The notes beneath the pieces are model-generated. The model did not search any database and was not told the origin of the DNA. It worked only from the letters and a program-made list of their open reading frames with translations. 64,000 bases of DNA, taken from positions 1-64,000 of the forward strand of contig JBIIEL010000003.1 of NCBI GenBank assembly GCA_044237845.1, read 5' to 3'. This document shows, piece by piece, positions 1-8,508 of this stretch (positions are counted from its first letter, which is position 1; every line of letters begins with the position of its first letter). Made by a program: the position numbers and the translations under genes. Source of the stretch: QFOX01 sp044237845. GTDB taxonomy: Bacteria > Pseudomonadota > Alphaproteobacteria > Rickettsiales > UBA3002.

Positions 1-905
1 AAGGCTGCGCAAGTTTGCGGGGCCCGGATGCGGCGGTGCTGCATTGTTTTCCGGCGCATTACACGCTGGATGGTACGCGTGGACTCAAGGATCCGCGCGG
101 CATGATTGGCAAAAAACTCGGCGCGGAATTGCAGGTCATCACCGCGCGCGAGCAGTATCTCAGCAATCTCGGCGCGTGCATCGCGCGCTCGCATCTCAAC
201 ATCCAAGACTATGTGCTCGCACCGCACGCCAGCGCGCTTTCTGTGCTCGAGAAAGACGAGATGGATCTCGGCGTAACGCTCATCGACATGGGCGGCGGGG
301 TGACGAGTTTCGCCGTATTTGTGGGGGGACGAAATGTCTATTCGGACTCGATCCCCATCGGTGGCAATCATGTGACCAACGACATTGCACAGGGGCTTTC
401 CACCTCGCTGCACCACGCGGAACGCCTTAAAACTTTGCATGGCAGCGCTGTCAATTCGGTGAAGGATTCCGAGGTGATGATCGACGTGCCGCAACTTGGC
501 GAGCGCGAGGATGACGATGAGCCGACCACCATGCCGCGCGCGATGCTGGTTGGCGTGATTCGCCCACGCATGGAAGAAATTTTCGAGATGATTCGCAGCA
601 AACTCGAAGCGAGCGGCATGGATAAAATCGCTGGTCGCCGTTGCGTGATTACCGGCGGTGCGAGCCAGATGCTCGGCGTGGGTGATCTCGCGGCGCGCAT
701 GCTCGGCAAACAAGTGCGCAAAGGCAAGCCGATGCCGATCCCCGGCCTTGCGGAGGCCGTTTCTGGCCCTGCGTTTGCGAGCGTGATCGGTATGCTGCAC
801 TATACGAGGCACCGCACGTGGGAGGACGAGATTCTTACCGCCTCCGCTGCGCGCCGTGGTTGGCTACCTGAGCGGTTGATGAACTGGCTCAAGGAGAATT
901 TTTAG
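1..905 (+). CDS. ftsA: Cell division protein FtsA (C-terminal part, cut by window start)
   Basis: Actin-like ATPase that tethers FtsZ to the inner membrane at the division site. The frame is open from base 3 through the window edge, so the 5' end is missing; the first TTG/ATG-like codons inside are not the real start. Visible FtsA landmarks: the LHCFPAHYTLDGTRG stretch near the beginning, the phosphate-binding LIDMGGGVTSFAVF segment (about residue 90 of the visible part), and the late nucleotide-binding VITGGASQMLGV. The C-terminus ends in WLPERLMNWLKENF, which fits the amphipathic membrane-targeting helix of the family. It lies upstream of ftsZ, the classic order. Confidence is high; only the missing N-terminus is uncertain. 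Confidence 0.96.
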   Translation, partial: GCASLRGPDAAVLHCFPAHYTLDGTRGLKDPRGMIGKKLGAELQVITAREQYLSNLGACIARSHLNIQDYVLAPHASALSVLEKDEMDLGVTLIDMGGGVTSFAVFVGGRNVYSDSIPIGGNHVTNDIAQGLSTSLHHAERLKTLHGSAVNSVKDSEVMIDVPQLGEREDDDEPTTMPRAMLVGVIRPRMEEIFEMIRSKLEASGMDKIAGRRCVITGGASQMLGVGDLAARMLGKQVRKGKPMPIPGLAEAVSGPAFASVIGMLHYTRHRTWEDEILTASAARRGWLPERLMNWLKENF

Positions 906-1066
906 TAACTTCGCGTTGATCTGCTGATCAGCGCTGCGCGCAGCTCCGCTGGCTCATGGCTGGCTCACTCAGCGCGCTTTTGGGGTGCTGACGACACTGA
1001 TTTTTGCATATTTATCGGCTGTCGTAGAAAATCTGTGAATCGCTGCATCTTTTTTGCAACTAACGC

Positions 1067-1095
1067 TTTACTTCGTGCCAGCCACTACATATAGT
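1067..1095 (+). promoter_or_regulatory. Candidate sigma-70 promoter of ftsZ with dyad over the -10
   Basis: TTTACT (1067-1072), 17-nt spacer, TATAGT (1090-1095). The -10 lies in a short inverted repeat CACTA-CATA-TAGTG (1083-1096), a possible operator. It sits about 90 nt upstream of the ftsZ start, in the 278-nt ftsA-ftsZ gap, which otherwise holds only a GCTGATCAGC palindrome and no reading frame I can support. Confidence 0.4.
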
Positions 1096-1183
1096 GTCAC
1101 AAAACAGCGGCATACCGCAACATACACTCCGGCAAGTACTTGTTTTTGCAATTGTCCGCGCATGCGGCATCCACGGAGGCTCT

Positions 1184-2851
1184 ATGACCATTAATCTTCA
1201 CCTTCCCACCCATATTGACACGCTGCGCCCAAAAATTACCGTCGTTGGCGTCGGCGGCGCGGGTGGAAACGCAGTCAACAACATGATTGCCGCCAACCTT
1301 GAAGGGGTCGATTTTGTCATCGCCAACACGGATGCACAGGCGCTTGAAAGCGCACAGACGGATCGGATTATTCAACTCGGTGTGAACGTCACGCGCGGCC
1401 TCGGCGCGGGCGCGAAACCGCAAGTTGGCCTCGCTGCAGCAGAAGAAGCACAAGACGAAATCGCGGATTATATCCACGGCTCGAACATGGTGTTCATCAC
1501 CGCGGGCATGGGTGGCGGCACCGGCACTGGCGCGGCGCCTGTCATCGCGCGCCTCGCGAAAGAGCAAGGCATGCTGACGGTGGGTGTAGTAACAAAACCG
1601 TTCCAGTTCGAGGGCGCGCACCGCATGAAACTGGCAGAAGCCGGGATTCGTGAGCTGCAACAATATGTCGACACACTCATCGTGGTGCCGAACCAGAATC
1701 TGTTTCGCATCGCCAACGAAAAAACCACCTTCGCCGAGGCGTTCCGCCTGGCCGACGAAGTTCTCCATTCCGGCGTGCGCGGCGTGACCGACCTCATCGT
1801 GAAGCCTGGTCTTGTGAATCTCGACTTCGCAGATATCCGCGCGGTGATGAGCGAAATGGGCAAGGCAATGATGGGCACCGGCGAAGCGACCGGCGACCAG
1901 CGCGCCTCGCAAGCGGCGGAAGCAGCTATCAGCAACCCGCTGCTCGATGATGTGTCGCTCAAGGGCGCGCGTGCCGTGCTGATCAACATCACCGGCGGCG
2001 CGGATATGTCGCTGTTCGAAGTGGACGAAGCGGTGAACCGCGTGCGCGACGAAGTCGATCCGGATGCGAATATTATTTTCGGCTCCACCTTCTCCGATGC
2101 CATGGAAGGCCGTATGCGGATTTCCGTGGTCGCTACCGGTATTGATGCCGGGGAAATGACCCAGCGTCCACCGCAGGAAATGAGCATGATGCCAAAGCCA
2201 CGCACACCGATGGGTGGTGGCAACCATTTTGGCGCGCCACGCACCACTGCACCGGCGACGGCGTCGCAGCCCTCGCGTGAGCGCACGGCGGCAGAAATTG
2301 TGCGTCAGGCGGGCGCACCATCTGCCACCGCCAGCCAGGCGGCAACGCAACCGCGTACCGCTGCACCAGCGACGACCCCCACCATCCGCGTGGTGGATGA
2401 GGATGCCGAGGCCGAGCGCGAGCAGCAAAAAGCATGGCAACAGGCTGCTGAGGCTGCAGCTGCCGTGCAACGTGAGCAGGCGATGAAAATGGCCGCCGCG
2501 GCGGTTGCAGCAACGGCTGCTCCGGCGACGGAAGACGCGGGCCCATTGTTCGTGAGCCCGCGTGCCGAAGCACCGCAACAGCGCACGCTGTTCACCGCGA
2601 TGGAGCCAGAAGCAACGGACGAAGACGCGGAAGAAACCACCAGTTCAGGCGGCGGGCTGTTCAACCGTCTCGCCAATGTTGGCCGCAGCATTGCGGGCTC
2701 GGCACAGCGTCCTGCCTCGCAAAGCACGCGCACAGCAGCGGCGACTGCCACAGCAGAGCGCAAGCTCGAGGTGCATGAGACCATGCCTCGCGCAGGGGAT
2801 GAGGAGGAGATGTATGACATCCCCGCCTTCCTACGCCGCCAAGCAAACTAG
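1184..2851 (+). CDS. ftsZ: Cell division GTPase FtsZ
   Basis: Tubulin-like GTPase forming the cytokinetic ring. The start at 1184 is chosen because GGAGG (1175-1179) lies just upstream and the protein then begins MTINLHLPTH; an in-frame extension to 1094 lacks a ribosome site and homology. Tubulin signature GMGGGTGTGAAP is near residue 108, the synergy-loop region follows, and the extreme C-terminus carries the FtsA/FtsZ-interacting tail DIPAFLRRQAN. Between about residues 330 and 530 there is a long Ala/Pro/Thr/Gln-rich linker, which makes the protein 555 residues, long but normal for Alphaproteobacteria. Preceded by ftsA; normally followed by lpxC, but here a receiver-like orphan intervenes. 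Confidence 0.98.
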   Translation: MTINLHLPTHIDTLRPKITVVGVGGAGGNAVNNMIAANLEGVDFVIANTDAQALESAQTDRIIQLGVNVTRGLGAGAKPQVGLAAAEEAQDEIADYIHGSNMVFITAGMGGGTGTGAAPVIARLAKEQGMLTVGVVTKPFQFEGAHRMKLAEAGIRELQQYVDTLIVVPNQNLFRIANEKTTFAEAFRLADEVLHSGVRGVTDLIVKPGLVNLDFADIRAVMSEMGKAMMGTGEATGDQRASQAAEAAISNPLLDDVSLKGARAVLINITGGADMSLFEVDEAVNRVRDEVDPDANIIFGSTFSDAMEGRMRISVVATGIDAGEMTQRPPQEMSMMPKPRTPMGGGNHFGAPRTTAPATASQPSRERTAAEIVRQAGAPSATASQAATQPRTAAPATTPTIRVVDEDAEAEREQQKAWQQAAEAAAAVQREQAMKMAAAAVAATAAPATEDAGPLFVSPRAEAPQQRTLFTAMEPEATDEDAEETTSSGGGLFNRLANVGRSIAGSAQRPASQSTRTAAATATAERKLEVHETMPRAGDEEEMYDIPAFLRRQAN

Positions 2852-2859
2852 TTTTTTTG

Positions 2860-2880
2860 AAGGGGGCTCTTTGCCCCCTT
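2860..2880 (+). terminator. Hairpin after ftsZ, possible terminator without U-tract
   Basis: Perfect 8-bp stem AAGGGGGC / GCCCCCTT with loop TCTTT, nine nt after the ftsZ stop. A T-run lies before the stem and none after it, so it is not a textbook intrinsic terminator on the + strand; it may act as an RNA 3'-end protector. Confidence 0.4.
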
Positions 2881-3016
2881 CGCTTCGCTGACCCCCGCCG
2901 CAAGCGGCTCGCGCCATAAAGCGCTACGCACGATAATCACTAGCGTGGTTCTGCGCCCAGGCGCTCCTAGCATCTCGCGCGTTTTGACGCAAACGTGGCG
3001 TGGGTAGCTTGGGCGA

Positions 3017-3072
3017 TTGTCACACAAACGTCATCAAACCGTCACAAAACTGTCATCTTACGGTGCTAGCCT
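3017..3072 (+). promoter_or_regulatory. Four-unit PhoB-box-like array with -10
   Basis: GTCA occurs at 3019, 3030, 3041 and 3052, i.e. four consecutive 11-bp units (3017-3060) of the form nnGTCAyMAAA, matching the layout of Pho boxes (7-bp CTGTCAY plus 4-bp AT-rich spacer). Six nt later comes a -10-like TAGCCT (3067-3072), the spacing of the E. coli phoA promoter. Start codon 3104 would leave a leader of about 25 nt. Confidence 0.65.
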
Positions 3073-3103
3073 GATTCCACGTTCATGGAAAAGGATGCAG
3101 GTT

Positions 3104-3892
3104 ATGACGAAGCCAAAAATACTGATTGTTGAGAGAAATAAGGGTATCCAAAAAAAATACTTAGAAGATTTGGAGAGCTATGCGGATGTAGTTCTCGTTG
3201 ACTCTGTCGAAGATGCCAAGAATGCATTCAAGCAGCATCAGGATCTCAAATTGATCGTTGCGGATAGCTTTGCAATGCAATTCTCAGAAGGTGCTAAGGA
3301 AACGCCCGACTTGCTGAACGAATTCAGGGCTAGTGGATTTGCAGGTCCTCTCATTAAAACGCTCTACAGTCGTGAGGAGCTTCAGCATGAGCAATTCTTA
3401 CAATCCTATCGGGGTAGTAATAAATGCGGTTATTTAACTGTGGTAGGCGGAGAGAGCTTGACACATTTGGTAAAAAGAATGCTGCCCGGTATTACAAAAG
3501 AGGCAGTAGCAGATAGAGAAGACTCCGCTAAGTTTTTTACGCATCTCGCTGAATTCAAAGGCGATACGCTACGCCGTGTAAACGCAATGATAGAAGAGCG
3601 TATTGACCAAGTGCATGCGCCAGCTAAAATAATGAGGTTCCGAAGGAATTTTCAGAAAAAGATATTGCAGCTTACGGAAAATCAGGACTTCATCCGTGGC
3701 GGAGACCCTGACTATATTCAGGATGCCATTGCGAAAGCCAAAGACATCGTGATTGATTTGAAATTGGCGCAACAGACCTATGGGATTGAGTTCGAATCTC
3801 AGCCAAAAACTACGATTTCTGAGCCGAAAGAGGCCATTCAGGATAAGCTGAATGAGTTGGAGCAAGAAGCCAAAGTGCTTTTGGGCCGCTAG
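3104..3892 (+). CDS. Receiver-like (degenerate response-regulator) orphan protein
   Basis: I do not recognise the whole protein. Residues 1-130 look like a CheY-type receiver fold: MTKPKILIVERNKGIQKKYL matches beta1 and the acidic pocket, but the usual Asp-Asp pair is replaced (E-R-N), while the phospho-acceptor position survives as LIVADSFA and a switch-Thr-like IKTLYS follows. Residues 130-262 are charged helices with no output domain I can name. Start 3104 has AAAAGGA 9 nt upstream; ATG 3095 would leave no spacing. The gene is clearly more AT-rich than its ftsZ/lpxC neighbours, sits in a junction normally ftsZ-lpxC, and is preceded by a four-unit Pho-box-like array. It could be a phosphorylation-independent regulator or adaptor. 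Confidence 0.6.
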   Translation: MTKPKILIVERNKGIQKKYLEDLESYADVVLVDSVEDAKNAFKQHQDLKLIVADSFAMQFSEGAKETPDLLNEFRASGFAGPLIKTLYSREELQHEQFLQSYRGSNKCGYLTVVGGESLTHLVKRMLPGITKEAVADREDSAKFFTHLAEFKGDTLRRVNAMIEERIDQVHAPAKIMRFRRNFQKKILQLTENQDFIRGGDPDYIQDAIAKAKDIVIDLKLAQQTYGIEFESQPKTTISEPKEAIQDKLNELEQEAKVLLGR

Positions 3893-4036
3893 ACGGACAA
3901 AGCTACGTTTAGCCGGCAGCCTGCAGGGCTGTAACAAACCGTTACAAAGCGTGAATTGTGCGTGATGGCGGGTGAGGGTAGGTTGCGAGGTAGACAAGAC
4001 CCCCTAGGGTCTACCACGTAAAACCAAGGAAAAACC

Positions 4037-4984
4037 ATGCCAAACCGCAGCCACGAAAATGAACCCCAATACCAGCATACCGTCGCGGCGGAAGTCAGCT
4101 GCGTAGGCGTCTCGCTGCATAGCGGCGATATGGTGAACATGGTCATCCGCCCCAGCCAGCCACATACCGGTATTACGTTCGTGCGTACGGATATCGACGC
4201 GGCGCAGGCCGTGGTACCCGCAACCTATGACGCGGTGGTCGAGACCACGCTCGGTACCACCATCGCCAACAAACATGGCGTGACGGTTTCGACGATTGAG
4301 CATGTGATGGCGGCGCTGTGGGGCGCGGGGATTGACAATGCGCGCATTGAACTGAATGGTCCTGAAGTGCCGATTATGGATGGCTCAAGTGAGCCGTTTG
4401 TGTTCCTGCTCGAATGCGCCGGCCGCGTGCAGCAACGCGCGCTGAAACGCGTGGTGGAAGTGCTGCGCGAAGTGACGGTGGAAGAGGGCGCCTCGCGTGC
4501 GACGCTGACCCCGCAGGACGGGTTCTCGCTCGCGGTGGAGATCGCGTTCAACCATAAACTCATTGCCACGCAAAAAGCGGAATATGATTTCACGGAGACG
4601 AGCTTCAAGCAATCGCTGGCGCGTGCCCGCACCTTCGGTTTCGCGCGTGATGTTGAGAAAATGCGCAGCATGGGCCTCGCGCTCGGCGGCTCGCTGCATA
4701 ACGCGATTGTGATCGGCGAGGACGAGATCATCAACGAAGGCGGCCTGCGCTATGCGGATGAGTTCGTGCGCCATAAAGCGCTCGACTGCGTGGGGGATTA
4801 TTTCCTCGCGGGTGCGGCGATCAAAGGCGCGGTGGCAACTACCCGCCCCGGCCACGGCATCAACAACAAGCTGCTGCGCGCCTTGTTTGCCGACCCGGCG
4901 AACTACCGCATCGTTGGCGACACCGAGGCCGATGTGCCGATGACCGTCGAGCGCCCGGAATATAGCCACGCGCTTGTAGGTTAG
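4037..4984 (+). CDS. lpxC: UDP-3-O-acyl-N-acetylglucosamine deacetylase LpxC
   Basis: Zn-dependent deacetylase performing the first committed step of lipid A synthesis in the cytosol. 315 residues, standard length. Zn ligands and catalytic residues are visible: STIEHVMAALWG (first His and neighbouring Glu), RHKALDCVGD (second His and Asp), and RPGHGINNKLLRAL with the general-acid His. The N-terminal substrate loop VGVSLHSG and the PIMDGSSEPFV segment are also typical. Start 4037 has AAGGA nearby. Its presence implies a lipopolysaccharide-bearing outer membrane. Downstream a convergent acetyltransferase separates it from bamD. Confidence 0.97.
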   Translation: MPNRSHENEPQYQHTVAAEVSCVGVSLHSGDMVNMVIRPSQPHTGITFVRTDIDAAQAVVPATYDAVVETTLGTTIANKHGVTVSTIEHVMAALWGAGIDNARIELNGPEVPIMDGSSEPFVFLLECAGRVQQRALKRVVEVLREVTVEEGASRATLTPQDGFSLAVEIAFNHKLIATQKAEYDFTETSFKQSLARARTFGFARDVEKMRSMGLALGGSLHNAIVIGEDEIINEGGLRYADEFVRHKALDCVGDYFLAGAAIKGAVATTRPGHGINNKLLRALFADPANYRIVGDTEADVPMTVERPEYSHALVG

Positions 4985-4992
4985 GTTCCCTT

Positions 4993-5475
4993 TTACTTAT
5001 TACACCGCCCATACGGCACATTGCTGCCGGGGATTTTGGTCATGTGCAGCCCGGTGCTGGTGAAGCCTGCCCGGAAATAAAAACGCTGTGCACGGTGGTT
5101 GTCGGCATAGACATCGAGCCCCATGAGGTCGGCTTTCTCGGCCAGCGCTTTTTTCTCTAGCCAGGCAAGGAGTTTCTCGCCAACCTTTCGGTTGCGATGC
5201 GCCGGGTGCACCACGAAATTATCAATATCCATCTGCATGCCACACCAGAAGCGTGGCCAGAGCCAGAAGCCGCTTAGTCCAACCATCTCGGTGCCTGAGA
5301 ACGCGGCGACCACGCGGTAGCCCAGCGGCATCATCGTGTTCAGGCGGCGGGTGAAAACAGGCTTGGTGATGCTGGGGTTGAGAACAGAAATCAGCGGGAA
5401 AATCGTGGTAAACTCCGTGCGTTTCAGCTCGCGGAGGGTGATTTTCGGGCGGGCGGTGGATTTAGCTGTGGGCAT
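4993..5475 (-). CDS. GNAT-family N-acetyltransferase
   Basis: 160-residue acetyl-CoA-dependent acyltransferase of unknown substrate. The acetyl-CoA pyrophosphate loop is read in DNFVVHPAHRNRKVGEKLL (motif A, R-N-R-K-V-G), with the following helix and the beta5 wedge at LMGLDVYADNHRAQRFYFR, where N/A/Y residues of motif B are present. It is convergent with lpxC (8-bp gap) and divergent from bamD (58 bp between starts), so it is an insertion in the usual lpxC-bamD neighbourhood. The substrate cannot be predicted. Confidence 0.85.
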   Translation of the reverse strand: MPTAKSTARPKITLRELKRTEFTTIFPLISVLNPSITKPVFTRRLNTMMPLGYRVVAAFSGTEMVGLSGFWLWPRFWCGMQMDIDNFVVHPAHRNRKVGEKLLAWLEKKALAEKADLMGLDVYADNHRAQRFYFRAGFTSTGLHMTKIPGSNVPYGRCNK

Positions 5476-5533
5476 GAGGCCTTATAGCGCGCGAGGGCAT
5501 TGCGCGCAAGCGCGCCGCTGCTATAAAGGAGCC

Positions 5534-6364
5534 ATGAAACCCATCGCTTCTTCCTGTGTTCGACCGATGCTCCGCGCTGCGTGCGTGGCGTTGCTGCTCA
5601 GCCTTGCCGCCTGTGGTGACGGGGAGGAAGAGGACGCGCCGGTCGACATCAGCGCCACCATCGATGTGCTCTACGACAAAGCCATGGCCAACTTCAACGA
5701 GCGTAAATACAAACTTGCGGTGGAAGATTTCGAGGCGGTAGAACGCGAATACCCTACCTCGGAATGGGCAGCACGGGCGCAGGTGATGGCCGGATATTCT
5801 GCCTATCGCGGCGGCCAGTTCGATGACGCGATCAGTATTCTCGACCGCTTTACCAAGCTGCACCCCACGCATAGCAGCACCCCTTATGCCTATTATCTGA
5901 TGGCGCTTTCCTACTACACGCAAATCTCGGATGTGGGGCGCGACCAGAAAAAAACCGAGGAAGCGCGCGCCGCATTGCAGGATGTGATCGCGCGGTATCC
6001 GGATTCCGACTACGCGCGAGATGCCAAGCTGAAGTTCGATCTCACCAGCGATCACCTCGCGGGTAAGGAGATGGAAGTCGGCCGCTATTACCTCAAGCGG
6101 CAGGATTATGGCGCGGCTCTCAACCGCTTCAAATATGTGATCGACCATTACCAGACGACGAGCCACACACCGGAAGCGTTGCACCGGCTGGTGGAGTGCC
6201 ATCTGCGCCTCGGCGTGGTCGAGGAGGCGAAGAAATACGCCGCCGTGCTGGGCTATAACCATCCGGGATCGGACTGGTATAAATACAGCTACGAGATGAT
6301 GCAGGGGAATCTCTCGCCAGAAGAAAAAAAGAGCGTGTTCGATAAGTATTTGAAGCTGAAGTAA
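5534..6364 (+). CDS. bamD: Outer-membrane assembly lipoprotein BamD (ComL)
   Basis: Essential lipoprotein of the BAM complex that inserts beta-barrel proteins into the outer membrane. Start 5534 is supported by AAAGGA immediately upstream and by a lipoprotein signal peptide ending in the lipobox LLLSLAACG (Cys about residue 23). The mature part is 276 residues in total with five TPR-like helical repeats, visible as YDKAMANFNERKYKLAVEDF, GGQFDDAISILDRF and KRQDYGAALNRFKYVI. Stop is four bases before recN, so they are probably co-transcribed, as is common in Alphaproteobacteria. Confidence 0.95.
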   Translation: MKPIASSCVRPMLRAACVALLLSLAACGDGEEEDAPVDISATIDVLYDKAMANFNERKYKLAVEDFEAVEREYPTSEWAARAQVMAGYSAYRGGQFDDAISILDRFTKLHPTHSSTPYAYYLMALSYYTQISDVGRDQKKTEEARAALQDVIARYPDSDYARDAKLKFDLTSDHLAGKEMEVGRYYLKRQDYGAALNRFKYVIDHYQTTSHTPEALHRLVECHLRLGVVEEAKKYAAVLGYNHPGSDWYKYSYEMMQGNLSPEEKKSVFDKYLKLK

Positions 6365-6368
6365 CCCG

Positions 6369-8018
6369 ATGCTGACGCAACTTTCCATCCAGAATATTCT
6401 GCTCATCAAGGCCTGCGAGATTGAGTTTACGCGCGGCCTCAACGTGCTGACGGGCGAAACGGGCGCGGGCAAATCCATTCTGCTCGACGCGCTCGGGCTG
6501 GTGCTGGGTGAGCGCAGCGAGGCTGGGCTGGTGCGCGCAGGTGCGGCGAATGCCAGTGTGGCGGCGGAGTTTGAGATTGAAGGAAATAAAAATGTTACGG
6601 CGCTACTCGCCGAACTTGAAATTGCCTCAAGCGGCACGCTCGTGATTCGCCGCACGCTCTCCGCCGATGGTAAAAGCCGCGCGTTCGTGAACGATGTGAG
6701 CGTGACGGTGACGACGCTGAAAAAGCTCGGCGAGCTGCTGATTGCGCGACACGGACAGCACGACCAGCGCGGCCTGCTCGATAGTAAAACCCACCGTGCG
6801 CTGCTTGATGGGTTTGGTGGCCACACTGCGCTCGTTAGCAAAACGGCGAACGCATTTCGTGCGTATAAGGATGCATCCGCCGCGATGGAAACATTACTCG
6901 CCGATGCCGCGAACGCAGCGCGTGAGGCGCAGTGGCTGAAGGATACGGCAGCAGAACTTTCCGCGCTCGATCCGCAAGAGGGCGAGGAAGAATCGCTTAC
7001 CGCATTGCGCAAGCGCGCCAATGACGCCAAGGCGGCGAATGCCTCGCTGAAGGAAGCACTGGCGCTGCTCACGGAATCCGGCGGGGTGGCGCTGAATCTG
7101 CGGCAGGCGGCGAAGCTGCTCGCCAAAACGCCATTGGTGGAAGAGGCGCTCACCGCCGCGCTCGAACGTGCGGAGGCAGAGGTGGAAGAGGTGAGCGTCG
7201 CGCTTGAGAAGCTGCTCGCCGATGCCGATATCGACCCGCGCGAGATCGAGCGGGCGGAAGACCGGCTGCATGCAATGCGCAGCGCGGCGCGAAAATATAA
7301 TGTGGCGGTGGCGCTGCTGCCGGGTTTGCGCGCGGAATCGGAAGCGAAACTGAAAACGCTGACCAACCTCGAAGCCGAAAAAGCACGTGCCGTGCAGGCA
7401 TTAGAGAAAGCAGAGAATGCGTATCGTGAGGCATCGGCGGCGCTTTATGAGGCGCGTGAGAAATCTTCAGAAAAACTGACGAAGTCAGTCGTGAAAGAAC
7501 TCAAGCCGCTGAAGATGGCAACGACCGAGCTGCGCGTGGTGCAGAGTGAATTGCCGCCGCAAAGCTGGGGTGAGGCCGGTATGCATCAGGTGCAGTTTGA
7601 AGTGGCGACCAACGCGGGCATGCCGTTCGGTGCGCTGGCCAAAGTGGCATCCGGCGGTGAACTGTCGCGTCTACTGCTCGCGATGAAAGTCTGCCTGCGC
7701 GACGGCGACGCGGTGACCGCGATTTTCGATGAGATCGATGCGGGCACGGGCGGCGCAGTGGCTGAAGCCATCGGCTTGCGCCTCAAGAAGCTCGCAGAGG
7801 ATTCGCAGGTGCTAGTGGTAACGCATCTGCCGCAGGTGGCGGCGCTGGCGAGCCATCACCTCTACATCACCAAAGGCGGCACGAAGGAAGTGACGACGAA
7901 CGTGAAGCTGCTCAGTGCCAGCGAGCGCAAAGAGGAGCTGGCGCGGATGCTCTCCGGCGCGACCATCACCGACGAAGCCCGTAAAACCGCCGCCAAACTG
8001 CTTCAGGGGGCGGCGTGA
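6369..8018 (+). CDS. recN: DNA repair protein RecN
   Basis: SMC-like ATPase acting in double-strand-break repair. 549 residues, normal length. Walker A GETGAGKS at residues 29-36, a central coiled-coil-rich region (about 160-370, Ala/Glu/Lys/Leu-rich), the ABC signature KVASGGELSRLLLAMK near residue 425 and Walker B AIFDEIDAGTGG near 455, followed by the His-loop QVLVVTHLPQVAAL. It follows bamD by four bases and its TGA overlaps the GTG start of the next gene, suggesting one operon bamD-recN-GNAT-ligA. Confidence 0.96.
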   Translation: MLTQLSIQNILLIKACEIEFTRGLNVLTGETGAGKSILLDALGLVLGERSEAGLVRAGAANASVAAEFEIEGNKNVTALLAELEIASSGTLVIRRTLSADGKSRAFVNDVSVTVTTLKKLGELLIARHGQHDQRGLLDSKTHRALLDGFGGHTALVSKTANAFRAYKDASAAMETLLADAANAAREAQWLKDTAAELSALDPQEGEEESLTALRKRANDAKAANASLKEALALLTESGGVALNLRQAAKLLAKTPLVEEALTAALERAEAEVEEVSVALEKLLADADIDPREIERAEDRLHAMRSAARKYNVAVALLPGLRAESEAKLKTLTNLEAEKARAVQALEKAENAYREASAALYEAREKSSEKLTKSVVKELKPLKMATTELRVVQSELPPQSWGEAGMHQVQFEVATNAGMPFGALAKVASGGELSRLLLAMKVCLRDGDAVTAIFDEIDAGTGGAVAEAIGLRLKKLAEDSQVLVVTHLPQVAALASHHLYITKGGTKEVTTNVKLLSASERKEELARMLSGATITDEARKTAAKLLQGAA

Positions 8019-8500
8019 TTTCACTTCTTACTTCGGATGACCTTGCTGCGTGGAAAGAAATCCGTTTGGAATCTTTGGAGCATTGCCCAACGGCATTTCT
8101 TGAAACGCCGGAACATTTTCTGGCCAAAACGGATGAGCAACATTTCGCGCGGTTTAAGAGCAACGATATTTTGGGCTTCAAAGACGCACAGGGCGCGCTG
8201 CTAGGGACAGTTGGGTTTTATGTGGAGTTAGAAGAAAGAATGCAGCATCGCGGCCAATTATGGGCGGTCTATGTGCGGCCGCCGCATCGCGGAAAAGGCA
8301 TCGCCAGTACATTGATGGAGGCCGTTATGGCGCACGCAAAAACCAAAGTATCGCAGGTGCATTTATCCGTGGAAACAGAGAATCACGGAGCTATCGCACT
8401 CTACAAAAAACATGGCTTTACTCTCTATGGAACAGAGCCGAAAGCCGTGTGCGTCAACGGCAAATATTACGACGACCACCTCATGGTTCGGATATTTTAG
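8015..8500 (+). CDS. GNAT-family N-acetyltransferase
   Basis: 161-residue acetyltransferase of unknown substrate. Motif A is WAVYVRPPHRGKGIASTLM with the canonical R-G-K-G-I pyrophosphate loop, and motif B is LSVETENHGAIALYKKHGF. It starts with GTG, overlapping the recN stop by four bases (GTGA), and ends eight bases before ligA, so it is translationally coupled inside the recN-ligA operon. Its coding sequence is visibly more AT-rich than recN, which suggests later acquisition. Confidence 0.88.
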   Translation: MISLLTSDDLAAWKEIRLESLEHCPTAFLETPEHFLAKTDEQHFARFKSNDILGFKDAQGALLGTVGFYVELEERMQHRGQLWAVYVRPPHRGKGIASTLMEAVMAHAKTKVSQVHLSVETENHGAIALYKKHGFTLYGTEPKAVCVNGKYYDDHLMVRIF

Positions 8501-8508
8501 GTGATGCT

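Noticed and set aside
936..975. GC-rich GCTGCGCGCAGC and repeated GCTGGCTCA segment after ftsA as a terminator
   Set aside because: No stable single hairpin followed by a T-run; overlapping alternatives only.
1097..2578. 493-aa minus-strand frame opposite ftsZ
   Set aside because: Basic, Cys/Arg/His-rich composition of an antisense shadow in GC-rich DNA; ftsZ is certain on the other strand.
3918..3940. GTAACAAACCGTTACAAAG as a further Pho box before lpxC
   Set aside because: 11-bp spacing is present but no -10 follows at the right distance, and the sequence reads equally well as a GTAAC/GTTAC inverted repeat.
5462..7366. 634-aa minus-strand frame spanning bamD and recN
   Set aside because: Low-complexity Ser/Ala-rich shadow over two well supported genes; no start site or family.
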